From the NCBI RefSeq assembly GCF_001544795.2, contig NZ_FCOI02000009.1:62001-126000 (forward strand): 64,000 nucleotides of DNA, read 5' to 3'. This stretch comes from Caballeronia temeraria. GTDB lineage: Bacteria > Pseudomonadota > Gammaproteobacteria > Burkholderiales > Burkholderiaceae. How positions within the stretch are numbered: the first letter of the stretch is position 1; each line of letters begins with the position of its first letter. This document shows, piece after piece, positions 1 through 9,270 of the stretch. A model generated the notes under the pieces. The model had not been told where the DNA came from. It ran no database searches and saw only the letters and a program-made list of their open reading frames with translations. Position numbers and translations under genes: made by a program.

Positions 1-20
1 CCTGAACGAGCTGCTTTCTT

Positions 21-113
21 TGGTTACTTTCTTTGCAGCAGCAAAGAAAGTGACTGCCGCCCCGCACAGGGGCAGAGCTAATAGACCAAAAACAAACCGG
101 GATCCGGCGAAAC
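21..113 (+). repeat. Dispersed structured repeat, copy 1
   Basis: A perfect 11-bp stem (26-36 with 41-51, loop agca) is followed by a second small hairpin, GCCCC (59-63) with GGGGC (69-73), and an arm at 84-108 containing GGGATCCGGC. The second hairpin and the arm recur at 47676-47725, so this is a dispersed element and not part of a gene. The frame of the downstream debranching enzyme stays open through the repeat, which could mislead start calling. From memory, similar sequences are common in Burkholderia-group intergenic regions. Its function is unknown. Confidence 0.7.
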
Positions 114-139
114 AACAAAGCCAAGAAACCAAAAAACCC

Positions 140-2074
140 ATGACCCGCATCGACCGCACCGATCAAACCCCGATCGACGCCGCGCGTCTGGAAGACGAAT
201 GGCTGGAACCCGGTGCGAACGGCGGCTTCGCCTCCGGCACGGTGGGAACGATGCGCACCCGCCGCTACCACGCGCTGCTGCTCACCGCGACGCAGCCGCC
301 CGCAGGACGCATGGTGCTGATCAACGGCATCGAAGCATGGCTCCGAACAGGCGATAAGCGCTTTCCTCTGACGATGCAGCGCTACGCCCCCGACGTGCTC
401 TATCCGGACACATCAGCGAGCCTGCTTTCCTTCGATACCGACCCGTGGCCGACATGGCGCTATCGCGTCGACAACGATGCAGCGATCATCGTCGCCGAAG
501 TATTCGTCGCGAAGGAAGCACGCCAAACCGTGCTGCGCTGGCGTCTCGAAGGCACATCGACAGCAGCGAAACTCGAAGTGCGTCCGCTGCTATCAGGACG
601 CGACTATCACGCGCTGCATCACGAAAATCCGGCATTCTCCTTCGACGCCACCCTCGAAGGCGAACGCGTGCAATGGCAGCCCTATGCCGACCTTCCGACG
701 ATCTGCGTCACATCGAACGGCGCCTACGACCACGCGCCCGACTGGTATCGCAACTTTTGCTACGCACGCGAACGCGAGCGCGGACTCGATTTCACCGAAG
801 ACCTCGCGACACCCGGCGTCTTCACCTTCGACCTCTCGCGCGGCGACGCCATCATGATCCTGCACGACCACGCCGGCCACGACAAACCGTTCGAGGACAG
901 CGCGCTCGCGCATGCATCGCATCTGGCATCGCGGGAAACGGAGCGCCGGGCGGCGTTCGGCTCGCGGCTCGCGCGCAGCGCCGATGCGTACGTCGTCACG
1001 CGCAACGTCGGCAAAACGATCATCGCGGGCTTTCCGTGGTTCACCGACTGGGGCCGCGACACCTTCATCTCGATGCGCGGCCTGCTGCTCGCCTCGGGCC
1101 GGCATCAGGAAGCGGAATCGATCCTGCTCGAATGGGCCGATACGATCTCCGAAGGCATGGTGCCGAACCGCTTCCCGGACAGCGGCGGTCTGCCGGAATA
1201 CAACTCCGTCGATGCATCGCTGTGGTTCATCGTCGCCGTGCATGACTATCTCGCGACCGGCGACGCCCACGCCGCCACGACGAGCCGCCTGCAACGCGCC
1301 GCCGATGCCATTCTCGAAGGCTATTCGCGCGGCACGCGCTTCGGTATCGCCGCCGATACGGACGGTCTGCTGCGCGCAGGCGTCCCCGGCGTGCAACTTA
1401 CGTGGATGGACGCGAAGGCGGGCAACTGGGTCGTGACGCCGCGCATCGGCAAGCCGGTCGAGGTGCAGGCGCTGTGGATCAACGCGCTGACGATCGCGAG
1501 CGCATGGAATCCGCATTGGCAGGCGCTGCGCGATCAGGCGCGGCTTGCCTTCGCGGCGCGTTTCGTCGATCCGGACACGCACACGCTTTTCGATGTCGTC
1601 GACGTGGATCACGAACCCGGCAAGATCGACCGCTCGATTCGTCCGAATCAGATCTTCGCGATCGGCGGATTGCCGTTTCCACTCGTCGATGGCGATATCG
1701 CGCGCGCTGTCGTCGGGCAGGCCGAAACGCAGCTTTTCACGCCGCTCGGCCTGCGCACGCTAGCGCCATCCGATCCGGCGTACAAGGCGCACTACGCGGG
1801 CGGCGTGCTGGCGCGCGACGGCGCGTATCACCAGGGCACCGTGTGGCCGTGGCTGATCGGCCCGTTCGTCGAGGCATGGGTGCGCGTGCATGGCGCGGAC
1901 GGCGCGCGCGAGCGCTTTCTCGCGCCGCTCCATGCGCATCTCGATCGATACGGTCTCGATCACATCAGCGAAGTCGCCGATGGCGACGCCCCGCACACGC
2001 CCGGCGGCACGCCGTTCCAGGCGTGGTCGCTGGCGGAGCTGCTGCGCATCGACAAGCTGCTCGGGGACGCGTAG
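140..2074 (+). CDS. Amylo-alpha-1,6-glucosidase family (glycogen debranching-like) protein
   Basis: A predicted 644-residue cytoplasmic glycoside hydrolase. The N-terminal beta-rich part begins LEDEWLEPGANGGFASGT, the typical opening of bacterial GDE_N domains. The C-terminal half is an (alpha/alpha)6 barrel with GFPWFTDWGRDTFIS, GLPEYNSVDASLWFI and GAYHQGTVWPWLIGPF, which match the amylo-alpha-1,6-glucosidase domain. The family removes alpha-1,6 branches from glycogen-like glucans, but the natural substrate here is not determined. I chose the ATG at 140 because the open frame upstream runs through a dispersed repeat. The next gene, 77 bp downstream on the same strand, is another alpha-glucan-type hydrolase, suggesting joint work on storage or osmolyte glucans. 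Confidence 0.85.
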   Translation: MTRIDRTDQTPIDAARLEDEWLEPGANGGFASGTVGTMRTRRYHALLLTATQPPAGRMVLINGIEAWLRTGDKRFPLTMQRYAPDVLYPDTSASLLSFDTDPWPTWRYRVDNDAAIIVAEVFVAKEARQTVLRWRLEGTSTAAKLEVRPLLSGRDYHALHHENPAFSFDATLEGERVQWQPYADLPTICVTSNGAYDHAPDWYRNFCYARERERGLDFTEDLATPGVFTFDLSRGDAIMILHDHAGHDKPFEDSALAHASHLASRETERRAAFGSRLARSADAYVVTRNVGKTIIAGFPWFTDWGRDTFISMRGLLLASGRHQEAESILLEWADTISEGMVPNRFPDSGGLPEYNSVDASLWFIVAVHDYLATGDAHAATTSRLQRAADAILEGYSRGTRFGIAADTDGLLRAGVPGVQLTWMDAKAGNWVVTPRIGKPVEVQALWINALTIASAWNPHWQALRDQARLAFAARFVDPDTHTLFDVVDVDHEPGKIDRSIRPNQIFAIGGLPFPLVDGDIARAVVGQAETQLFTPLGLRTLAPSDPAYKAHYAGGVLARDGAYHQGTVWPWLIGPFVEAWVRVHGADGARERFLAPLHAHLDRYGLDHISEVADGDAPHTPGGTPFQAWSLAELLRIDKLLGDA

Positions 2075-2151
2075 CCGCGCGTGCCGGCGTCAAAAACGCT
2101 AAATTACGAGTCTTGCCCGCCGTTCCGCACGCCGCCATCGAGGAGACGCCC

Positions 2152-4890
2152 ATGTCGAAATCGCGCCCCGTCAACCAGCTCGACACCATCGAGGGCAAAA
2201 GGCTCCATTCGCCCGACTGCTCGCGCTGGCAGCGCTGGGGACCGTATCTGAGCGAACGGCAATGGGGCACGGTGCGCGAGGACTACAGCGAATTCGGCAC
2301 GGCGTGGGAGTACTTTCCGCACGATCATGCGCGCAGCCGCGCGTATCGCTGGGGCGAGGACGGTCTAGCCGGCTTCGGCGACGACAAGCTCAACTGGTGC
2401 ATCTCGCTCGCGCTCTGGAACGGCCGCGATCCGATCATCAAGGAGCGGCTCTTCGGCCTGACTAATCAGGAAGGCAATCACGGCGAGGACGTGAAGGAGC
2501 TGTACTTCTACATCGACGGCACGCCGACGCATTCCTACATGCGCATGCTCTACAAGTATCCGCATGCGGCGTATCCGTATGCCGATCTCGTCGATGAAAA
2601 CGCGCGGCGCGGCGCCGACATGCCCGAGTACGAAGTGCTCGACACCGGTGTGTTCGACGACGAGCGCTACTTCGACGTTCAGGTCGAATACGCGAAGCAC
2701 ACGGCCGACGACATCCTGATGCGCGTGACAATCGAGAATCGCAGCGAGGTGTCGGCCGCGCTCGACGTGCTGCCGCAAATCTGGGCGCGCAATACGTGGT
2801 CGTGGAAGCCGACGCCGCTGAAGCCGTCGCTGAAGGTGGAGACGGTGCAGGGCGAGGGCACCTACGTACTCGCCGAACAAGGCGCCCATGAGCCGATGGT
2901 CGTCACCGCGTGGTCGCCGGATGCCGCGAATATCGAATGGCTGTTTTGCGAGAACGAGACCAACGTCAAGCGGCTTTTTCACATGGAAGGCACGGGGCCG
3001 TTCAAGGACGGCTTCAACGATTACATCCTTCAGGGCGACGAAGACGCGATCCGCCGCGACAAAGGCACGCGCGCCGCGGCGCATGCGCATCTCGAACTGG
3101 CGCCGCGCAGCAAGGCCGTGGTGTATCTGCGCTGGCGGCCCGAATCCGCGCCGGACGCGGTGCCGCTCGACGTCGACGGACTCTTCGCGCGCCGCCTCGC
3201 GGAAGCGGACGAGTTCTACGGCGCGCTGCAACACGATATCGCCGATGCCGATCAGCGGCTCGTGCAGCGTCAGGCGCTCGCGGGCATGTTGTGGTCGAAG
3301 CAGTACTATCAGTTCGACGTGACGCGCTGGCTCGACGGCGATCCGCTCCAGCCGAAGCCGCCGAAGCAGCGGCGCTCCGGACGCGATGCGGACTGGCGGC
3401 ATCTGTGCAACGCGGACATCGTGTCGATGCCGGACAAGTGGGAATATCCGTGGTACGCGTCGTGGGATCTGGCCTTTCATGCGGCCGCGTTCGCGCTCAT
3501 CGATCCGGAATTCGCCAAGCGCCAGTTGCTGCTGCTCGTGAAGGACCGCTATCAGCATCCGAACGGCCAGTTGCCCGCCTACGAATGGGCTTTCGGCGAT
3601 GCCAATCCGCCCGTGCACGCGTGGGCGACGTGGCGCGTCTACGAGATCGATCGGGCGATCACCGGAAAGGGCGATCGCGATTTCCTCGAGCTCGTGTTCC
3701 ACAAGCTGCTGCTGAACTTCTCGTGGTGGGTCAACCGCAAGGACGCCGACGGCAAGAACATCTTCCAGGGCGGCTTTCTCGGGCTGGACAACGTGGGCAT
3801 CTTCGACCGCTCGTCGCCGCTGCCGACGGGCGGCCACATCGATCAGGCCGATGGCACCGCGTGGATGGCCGCCTATGCGCTCGACCTGATGCGCATCGCG
3901 CTCGAACTTGCGTACGCGAACAAGGTGTTCGTCGATATCGCCGTGAAGTTCTTCGAGCACTTCCTGTATATCGCGGAAGCGGTGAGCTGCGAGGACGACT
4001 GCGATACCGGCCTGTGGGACGGCGAGGACGAGTTCTTCTACGACAAGCTGCGCCTGCCCGATGGCACCAACGTGCCGATGCGCGTGCGCTCGATCGTCGG
4101 GCTGATTCCGCTTTTCGCGGTACACGTGCTGGAGCCGAAGGTGTATCGCTCGCTGCCGGAGTTGCGCGAGCGCCTGCACTGGTTCCTCGAACATCGCACG
4201 GATCTTTCGAGGCTCGTGTCGCGCTGGAACGTCTCGGGTCAGGGCAACAGCGTGCTGCTGTCGCTGTTGCGCGGACATCGCATGAAGGCGTTGCTCAGGC
4301 GCATGCTCGACGAAAGCGAATTCCTCTCCGATCACGGCGTGCGTGCGCTGTCGCGCGTGCATCTCGATAACCCGTTCGTCTTCTATCACAACAACGAAAG
4401 CTTCGGCATCCGCTATCTTCCGGCGGAATCGGACTCGCGCGTGTTCGGCGGCAATTCGAACTGGCGCGGCCCGGTGTGGATGCCGGTGAACTATCTGCTG
4501 ATCGAATCGATTTACGAGTTCCATCGCTATTACGGCGACGATTTCCGCGTCGAATATCCGACGGGCTCGGGGCAGAAGTTCTCGCTCGCGCAGATCGCCG
4601 ACGAACTCGCGCGCCGCGTGACTACGCTCTTTCTGCTCGACAAGAACGGCGAGCGTCCCGTGATGGCGGCGTATCCGCTGCTGCAGGCCGATCCGCGTTC
4701 GCGTGATCTCGTGCTATTTCACGAATATTTTCACGGCGATAACGGGCGCGGCGTTGGCGCATCGCATCAGACGGGCTGGAGCGGGCTGGTCGCGCTGCTG
4801 CTGCAACCGCATGCGACGGGACCGTCCGGCGTCGTGCCGCTCGCGGGCGAAGCCGATGCCGATATTCAGGAGTTCGCCGGGGCCAAGTAA
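2152..4890 (+). CDS. GH63/MGH1-like glycoside hydrolase (glucosidase)
   Basis: A 912-residue protein starting MSKSRPVNQLDTIEGKRL at an ATG preceded by GAGGAGACGCCC, a good ribosome site. Motifs include SDCSRW-like N-terminal residues (SPDCSRWQRWGPYLSERQWG), ASWDLAFHAAAFALIDPEFA, GGFLGLDNVGIFDRSSPLP, HIDQADGTAWMAAYALDLM and NSNWRGPVWMPVNYLLIESI. These are typical of the bacterial MGH1-like (alpha/alpha)6 hydrolases related to GH63 mannosyl-oligosaccharide glucosidase. Bacterial members are thought to cleave alpha-glucosyl linkages, but the exact substrate (for example a glucosylglycerate or trehalose-like compound) cannot be read from sequence. No signal peptide is visible, so it is cytoplasmic. 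It probably shares a transcript with the preceding debranching enzyme. Confidence 0.82.
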   Translation: MSKSRPVNQLDTIEGKRLHSPDCSRWQRWGPYLSERQWGTVREDYSEFGTAWEYFPHDHARSRAYRWGEDGLAGFGDDKLNWCISLALWNGRDPIIKERLFGLTNQEGNHGEDVKELYFYIDGTPTHSYMRMLYKYPHAAYPYADLVDENARRGADMPEYEVLDTGVFDDERYFDVQVEYAKHTADDILMRVTIENRSEVSAALDVLPQIWARNTWSWKPTPLKPSLKVETVQGEGTYVLAEQGAHEPMVVTAWSPDAANIEWLFCENETNVKRLFHMEGTGPFKDGFNDYILQGDEDAIRRDKGTRAAAHAHLELAPRSKAVVYLRWRPESAPDAVPLDVDGLFARRLAEADEFYGALQHDIADADQRLVQRQALAGMLWSKQYYQFDVTRWLDGDPLQPKPPKQRRSGRDADWRHLCNADIVSMPDKWEYPWYASWDLAFHAAAFALIDPEFAKRQLLLLVKDRYQHPNGQLPAYEWAFGDANPPVHAWATWRVYEIDRAITGKGDRDFLELVFHKLLLNFSWWVNRKDADGKNIFQGGFLGLDNVGIFDRSSPLPTGGHIDQADGTAWMAAYALDLMRIALELAYANKVFVDIAVKFFEHFLYIAEAVSCEDDCDTGLWDGEDEFFYDKLRLPDGTNVPMRVRSIVGLIPLFAVHVLEPKVYRSLPELRERLHWFLEHRTDLSRLVSRWNVSGQGNSVLLSLLRGHRMKALLRRMLDESEFLSDHGVRALSRVHLDNPFVFYHNNESFGIRYLPAESDSRVFGGNSNWRGPVWMPVNYLLIESIYEFHRYYGDDFRVEYPTGSGQKFSLAQIADELARRVTTLFLLDKNGERPVMAAYPLLQADPRSRDLVLFHEYFHGDNGRGVGASHQTGWSGLVALLLQPHATGPSGVVPLAGEADADIQEFAGAK

Positions 4891-5027
4891 GGCGTGGCGC
4901 GCGGTGGCGTTTCACGAAAGTCAAGAGTGAAACGCCTAAACCATAGTTCGGAATTATCTGGTGTTGTTGGCGGCGCTAACTGCGTAAGTTCGTTCAAACA
5001 CGAACTCATGACAGTTTGGAGGACAAC

Positions 5028-5516
5028 ATGACTCACTCCATCAGCGCGTATTCCTTGAGCGGTTTCCAGATGGGCATGGGCGCCGGCGGCCGTGCCCGCG
5101 TCGAGCACGAACATTGCCCGCCGTTCGCCATCGTCATGTTCGTCTTCGCTCTCGCAATGCTGGGCGGCGTCTGGTCCAGCAGCCAGTTCGAGAGTTTCGC
5201 CGCCGGTTTGATCGCGTGGGCCGCGATCCTTACCATGCTGGGCGCATTCATCGACCGCCGGTTCAGCGGCGCGGCCGCGCTCGAGCGGCGCATTCGTCAG
5301 CGCGAGCGGGCGCGATGCCGCGCGCTGGGCGGCATTGCTTCGCGAAGCGGTTTCAGCCGGCAATGGCGCGACTGGAGGACGACAGCAACACAGGAATGGA
5401 CTTCGATGTCGGCGTACCGGCGCCGTCCGCAACCGATGACAACGGCACGAGCGGGTTCGTCTCCGGATAGTACGCACCGAGGCAGCCGCGCGGAATGTCG
5501 TACTCGACCAGCTTGA
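5028..5516 (+). CDS. Small two-helix membrane protein with antisense-overlapping tail
   Basis: Starts at an ATG with TTGGAGGACAAC upstream, a strong ribosome site. Residues about 33-50 (FAIVMFVFALAMLGGVW) and 57-75 (FAAGLIAWAAILTMLGAF) are two predicted membrane helices, followed by a basic segment rich in Arg. The frame runs on to 5516 and so overlaps the last 164 bp of the convergent oxidoreductase gene. Residues beyond about 108 look like low-complexity antisense translation. Either the gene has a long overlapping tail or a natural stop was lost. I do not recognise the family. Confidence 0.55.
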   Translation: MTHSISAYSLSGFQMGMGAGGRARVEHEHCPPFAIVMFVFALAMLGGVWSSSQFESFAAGLIAWAAILTMLGAFIDRRFSGAAALERRIRQRERARCRALGGIASRSGFSRQWRDWRTTATQEWTSMSAYRRRPQPMTTARAGSSPDSTHRGSRAECRTRPA

Positions 5517-7668
5517 ATCCGTCCACGCGGCGCTCCACGCCGTCGTCCCATACGCTCGTGATGTCCACGAGTTCGCCCGGCTCGAAACCGAGCATGTCGA
5601 TATCTTCGCGGTTCGCGAACAGCACGTGCCGTTGCCCGTACACGCCGCGATAACGATCGTCGAGGCCGTAGATCGTCGTGTTGTACTGATCGTGCGAGCG
5701 CGTCGTCATGAGCGTCATGAGGCGCTCGCCGTGCATGGCGCGGGCTCGGTGGATCGGCGTATCGACCGCGATCCGGTGCACGATGAATTGCGCCTTGCCG
5801 CTCGGCGTCTTCCAGACGCGGTCGCGCGAGGCCACGCCCAGATGGAACCCGCCCGGCTGCTTCAGGCGTTCGTTGTAGCGCTCGAAACCATCGAGCACTT
5901 TCTCGATGCCGTCGCGGATCAACGCGTAGTCGCCCGCCTGCGCGCGCCAGTCCACCTTGGCGGAGCCGAGCGTCGCATGCGCCATGCGCGCGACGATCGC
6001 CACTTCCGACAGCAGATTCGGCGAGGCCGGCTTGTTCATGCCGTAAGAGATGTGCACCATGCTCATCGAATCCTCGACGGACACGCCTTGCGGCACGCCG
6101 TTCTGAAGATCGATTTCCGTGCGGCCGAGCGTCGGCAGAATGAGCGCGTCGCGGCCATGCACGAGATGGCTGCGATTGAGCTTCGTCGTGATGTGCACGG
6201 TGAGGTCGCACGAGCGCATCGCTTCCCAGGTGCGCGGCGTGTCGGGCGTCGCGATCGAAAAATTCCCGCCCAGACCGATGAACACCTTCACCTTGCCTTC
6301 GAGCATCGCGTGAATGGTTTCGACGACGTCGTAGCCATGCTCGCGCGGCGGCTCGAAATCGTAGGCCGCGCCGAGGCGGTCGAGAAAAGCCTGCGTCGGC
6401 TTTTCCTCGATGCCGACCGTGCGGTCGCCCTGCACGTTCGAATGGCCGCGCACCGGGCATAGACCCGCGCCGCGCCGGCCGATATTCCCGCGCATCATCA
6501 TCAGGTTCGAGAGCAACTGGATCGTCGGCACGGAGTTTTTGTGCTGCGTGAGACCCATGCCCCACGTCGAGATGACGGCGCGGCCTTGCGCGTAGATATC
6601 GGCGAGCTTCAGCAGATCGTCCATTTCCACACCCGATTCCGCGATGATCGCGTCCCAGCTTTCGGCGCGCAGATCGTCGGCGAAAGCGTCGAAGCCGGCC
6701 GTGTGCTCTGCGATGAAATCGACGTCGAGCACGCGCTCGCCGCCGTTTGCCAGCGCTGCATCGTCCAGTTCGATCACGCGCTTCGCCACGCCCTTGAGGA
6801 GCGCGAAGTCGCCGCCGACTTTCGGGCGGATGAACACCGAACTGATTTTCACGCCCTTCGGCGACAGCATGTCGAGCGTGTGCTGCGGGCTGGCGAAGCG
6901 TTCGAGGCCGCGCTCCTTCAGCGGGTTGATCGACACGATGGTCGCGCCGCGTTTCGCGCATTCGCGCAACTCGCCGAGCATGCGCGGATGATTCGTCGCC
7001 GGATTCTGGCCGAAGAGCAGCAGCGTGTCGGCGTGCTCGAAGTCGTCGAGCGTCACGGTGCCCTTGCCGATGCCGACCGTATGCGGCAGGCCGCGGCTCG
7101 TTGCTTCGTGGCACATGTTCGAGCAATCGGGGAAGTTGTTGGTGCCGTACATCCGCACGAACAACTGGTACAGAAACGCGGCCTCGTTGCTCGCGCGGCC
7201 CGACGTGTAGAACGCGGCGCGATCCGGATCGTCGAGTTTTTTCAGATGCGAGGCGATCAGTTCGAACGCATCGTCCCATTCGATCGGCACGTAGCGGTCG
7301 CGCTTCGCATCGTAGACGAGCGGATCGGTGAGCCGGCCATGCTGCTCCAGCTCGTAATCGGTCTGTGCCATCAGCGATGACACCGTGTGCTCCTCGAAGA
7401 ACGCGGGCGTCACGCGCTTGCTCGTCGCTTCGGCGGCGACGGCCTTTACGCCGTTTTCGCAGAACTCGAAGGTCGAGCCGTGCTCGCGGTCGGGCCACGC
7501 GCAGCCGGGGCAATCGAAACCATCGGGCTGATTCTGCTTGAAAAGTGTCCTGTAGTTGCCGCCCGCCACCTTCTCCTTGACGAGGTTGATGGCGACCTGC
7601 TTCAGCGCGCCCCAGCCGGCGGCGGGATGCGTATAGGGTTCGATGCGCTCTTCGGGCTTTTTGAACAT
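5353..7668 (-). CDS. FdhF/YdeP family molybdopterin oxidoreductase
   Basis: A 771-residue relative of formate dehydrogenase H and E. coli YdeP. Cysteines at 53, 56 and 70 (DCPGCAWPD, FCENGVKA) probably hold an Fe-S cluster. Bis-MGD-binding blocks follow (LLLFGQNPATNHPRM, STWGMGLTQHKNSVP, GLGGNFSIATPD), with a C-terminal molydopterin dinucleotide-binding domain (MTTRSHDQYNTTIYG). The family position equivalent to the FdhF selenocysteine lies near SNMCHEATSRG, so Cys replaces Sec if the alignment is right. Electron donor and acceptor are unknown. YdeP-type proteins have been linked to acid or stress resistance. A MocR regulator is transcribed divergently 150 bp upstream and is the obvious candidate regulator. 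Confidence 0.85.
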   Translation of the reverse strand: MFKKPEERIEPYTHPAAGWGALKQVAINLVKEKVAGGNYRTLFKQNQPDGFDCPGCAWPDREHGSTFEFCENGVKAVAAEATSKRVTPAFFEEHTVSSLMAQTDYELEQHGRLTDPLVYDAKRDRYVPIEWDDAFELIASHLKKLDDPDRAAFYTSGRASNEAAFLYQLFVRMYGTNNFPDCSNMCHEATSRGLPHTVGIGKGTVTLDDFEHADTLLLFGQNPATNHPRMLGELRECAKRGATIVSINPLKERGLERFASPQHTLDMLSPKGVKISSVFIRPKVGGDFALLKGVAKRVIELDDAALANGGERVLDVDFIAEHTAGFDAFADDLRAESWDAIIAESGVEMDDLLKLADIYAQGRAVISTWGMGLTQHKNSVPTIQLLSNLMMMRGNIGRRGAGLCPVRGHSNVQGDRTVGIEEKPTQAFLDRLGAAYDFEPPREHGYDVVETIHAMLEGKVKVFIGLGGNFSIATPDTPRTWEAMRSCDLTVHITTKLNRSHLVHGRDALILPTLGRTEIDLQNGVPQGVSVEDSMSMVHISYGMNKPASPNLLSEVAIVARMAHATLGSAKVDWRAQAGDYALIRDGIEKVLDGFERYNERLKQPGGFHLGVASRDRVWKTPSGKAQFIVHRIAVDTPIHRARAMHGERLMTLMTTRSHDQYNTTIYGLDDRYRGVYGQRHVLFANREDIDMLGFEPGELVDITSVWDDGVERRVDGFKLVEYDIPRGCLGAYYPETNPLVPLSSVADGAGTPTSKSIPVLLSSSSRAIAG

Positions 7669-7818
7669 GGCGTGTCGGATGAGGCGATTAGCGTGCGATG
7701 TTCGAAGCGTACTGTGTTCCGAAACGCGTTCGGCACACAGAAAATGCGAAATAGAAGGGGTACAGTTGCGACGTTTTGCCCTAGACTGGGCGCATCGCGG
7801 TTAAAGGACGCCACTCAC

Positions 7819-9270
7819 TTGAAGCTCTACGAGAAACTCGCCGATGAAATCGAGGAAGCCGTGCGGCGCGGCGTGTTCGCGGCGGGCGAGAAAATCGCGT
7901 CGGTGCGGCAGGCGAGTCAGCAGCACGGCGTGAGCATCAAGACGGTGCTGCACGCGTATGCGATTCTCGAAAGCCGTGGCATTCTCGAGACGCGTCCGCA
8001 GTCCGGCTATTTCGTGCGCGCGAAGCCGCAGGCGGGCGCGGCGCACAGCCAGCCGAAGCGCGTGATCGCGACGGCATTGGAAGTCGATGTGAGCCGCCTC
8101 GTGCTCTCGACGTTGCGCAGCATCCGCGCCCACGATGCCGTGCCGTTCGGCTCGCCGTATCCCGATCCCGAGCCGTTTCCGTGGCGGCGCATTAACCAGT
8201 ACGCGAACGCGATCGCGCGGCGGCAAGCGAGCTGGAATCTCATCGACGATCTGCCGCCCGGCAATCCGCAGCTGATCCGCCAGATCGCGCGGCGTTACGC
8301 GGAAAACGGCGTGCCGGTCGATCCGGAGGAGATCGTCATCACTGTCGGCGCGACCGAGGCGATCAATCTGAGCCTGCAAGCGGTCGCGAAGCCGGGCGAC
8401 ACGGTCGCGGTCGAATCGCCGACGTATTACGCGATGCTGCACGCGATCGAGCGGCTCGGCATGCGCGCTATCGAGGTGCCGACGCATCCGGCGGAAGGCA
8501 TCGACATCGAGGCTTTGGCGCAGATCATCGGGCAACAAACGATCGCCGCGTGCATGGTGATGCCGAACTTCCAGAATCCGCTCGGCTTTCAGATGCCGGA
8601 CGAGCGCAAGCGTCAGCTCGTCGAGTTGCTGGCGGCGCACGAGATTCCCGTCATCGAAAACGATGTCTATCACGAGCTCTATTACGGCGATGCGCGGCCG
8701 TCGACGCTCAAGAACTTCGACACGAAAGGGCTCGTGCTGCATTGCGCATCGTTTTCGAAGAGTCTGACGGCGTCGTACCGGATCGGCTGGGCGATGCCGG
8801 GACGATTCCGCGCGCAGGTCGAAAAGCTCAAGTTCCTCAACACGCTGACGACGCCATCGGTGCCCCAGGTCGCGATCGCGGATTATCTGCGGCAGGACGG
8901 CTACGACCGGCATCTGCGACGCGTGCGCAAGCTGTATCGGCAGCAGTCGCGCATCATGAGCGCGATGGTCGAGCGCTTCTTTCCGGCGGGCACGCGCACC
9001 TCGGCGCCGCAGGGCGGTTACGTGCTGTGGGTGGAACTGCCGGAGCGCGTCGATTCGATGCGGCTTTATCGCGCCGCGCTCGACAGCGGCATCACGGTCG
9101 GACCGGGCTACATGTTCTCGACGCGCAATGCGTTCAGCCACTTCATCCGGCTCAATTACAGTTATCCGTGGACCGCGCAGAGCGAGGCGGCGTTGCAGCG
9201 GCTCGGCGAACTCGTCGGCGAGATCGGCGCGCGTCCGGGCAAGGATACGAACATGGGAGAACGCATATGA
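7819..9270 (+). CDS. MocR-type regulator: GntR wHTH fused to class I aminotransferase
   Basis: A 483-residue protein beginning LKLYEKLADEIEEAVRRG at TTG 7819, preceded by AAAGGACG at good spacing. No in-frame ATG fits better. Residues about 1-72 form a GntR winged helix (SVRQASQQHGVSIKTVLHAY). The rest is a fold-type I PLP-dependent aminotransferase domain (VTVGATEAINLSLQAV, MPNFQNPLGFQMPD, FSKSLTASYRIGWAM with the likely PLP lysine). MocR proteins use the aminotransferase-like domain as a ligand sensor. The gene is divergent from the FdhF/YdeP oxidoreductase and overlaps the next gene by ATGA, implying coupling. Confidence 0.85.
   Translation: MKLYEKLADEIEEAVRRGVFAAGEKIASVRQASQQHGVSIKTVLHAYAILESRGILETRPQSGYFVRAKPQAGAAHSQPKRVIATALEVDVSRLVLSTLRSIRAHDAVPFGSPYPDPEPFPWRRINQYANAIARRQASWNLIDDLPPGNPQLIRQIARRYAENGVPVDPEEIVITVGATEAINLSLQAVAKPGDTVAVESPTYYAMLHAIERLGMRAIEVPTHPAEGIDIEALAQIIGQQTIAACMVMPNFQNPLGFQMPDERKRQLVELLAAHEIPVIENDVYHELYYGDARPSTLKNFDTKGLVLHCASFSKSLTASYRIGWAMPGRFRAQVEKLKFLNTLTTPSVPQVAIADYLRQDGYDRHLRRVRKLYRQQSRIMSAMVERFFPAGTRTSAPQGGYVLWVELPERVDSMRLYRAALDSGITVGPGYMFSTRNAFSHFIRLNYSYPWTAQSEAALQRLGELVGEIGARPGKDTNMGERI

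Noticed and set aside
20..139. A longer N-terminus for the debranching enzyme
   Set aside because: The added 40 residues are a translation of a dispersed repeat. The ATG at 140 begins the conserved protein.
2365..4524. A 719-codon open frame on the minus strand inside the GH63-like gene
   Set aside because: It is the antisense shadow of a well-supported gene, is Arg/His/Val-rich, has no ribosome site and no recognisable domain.
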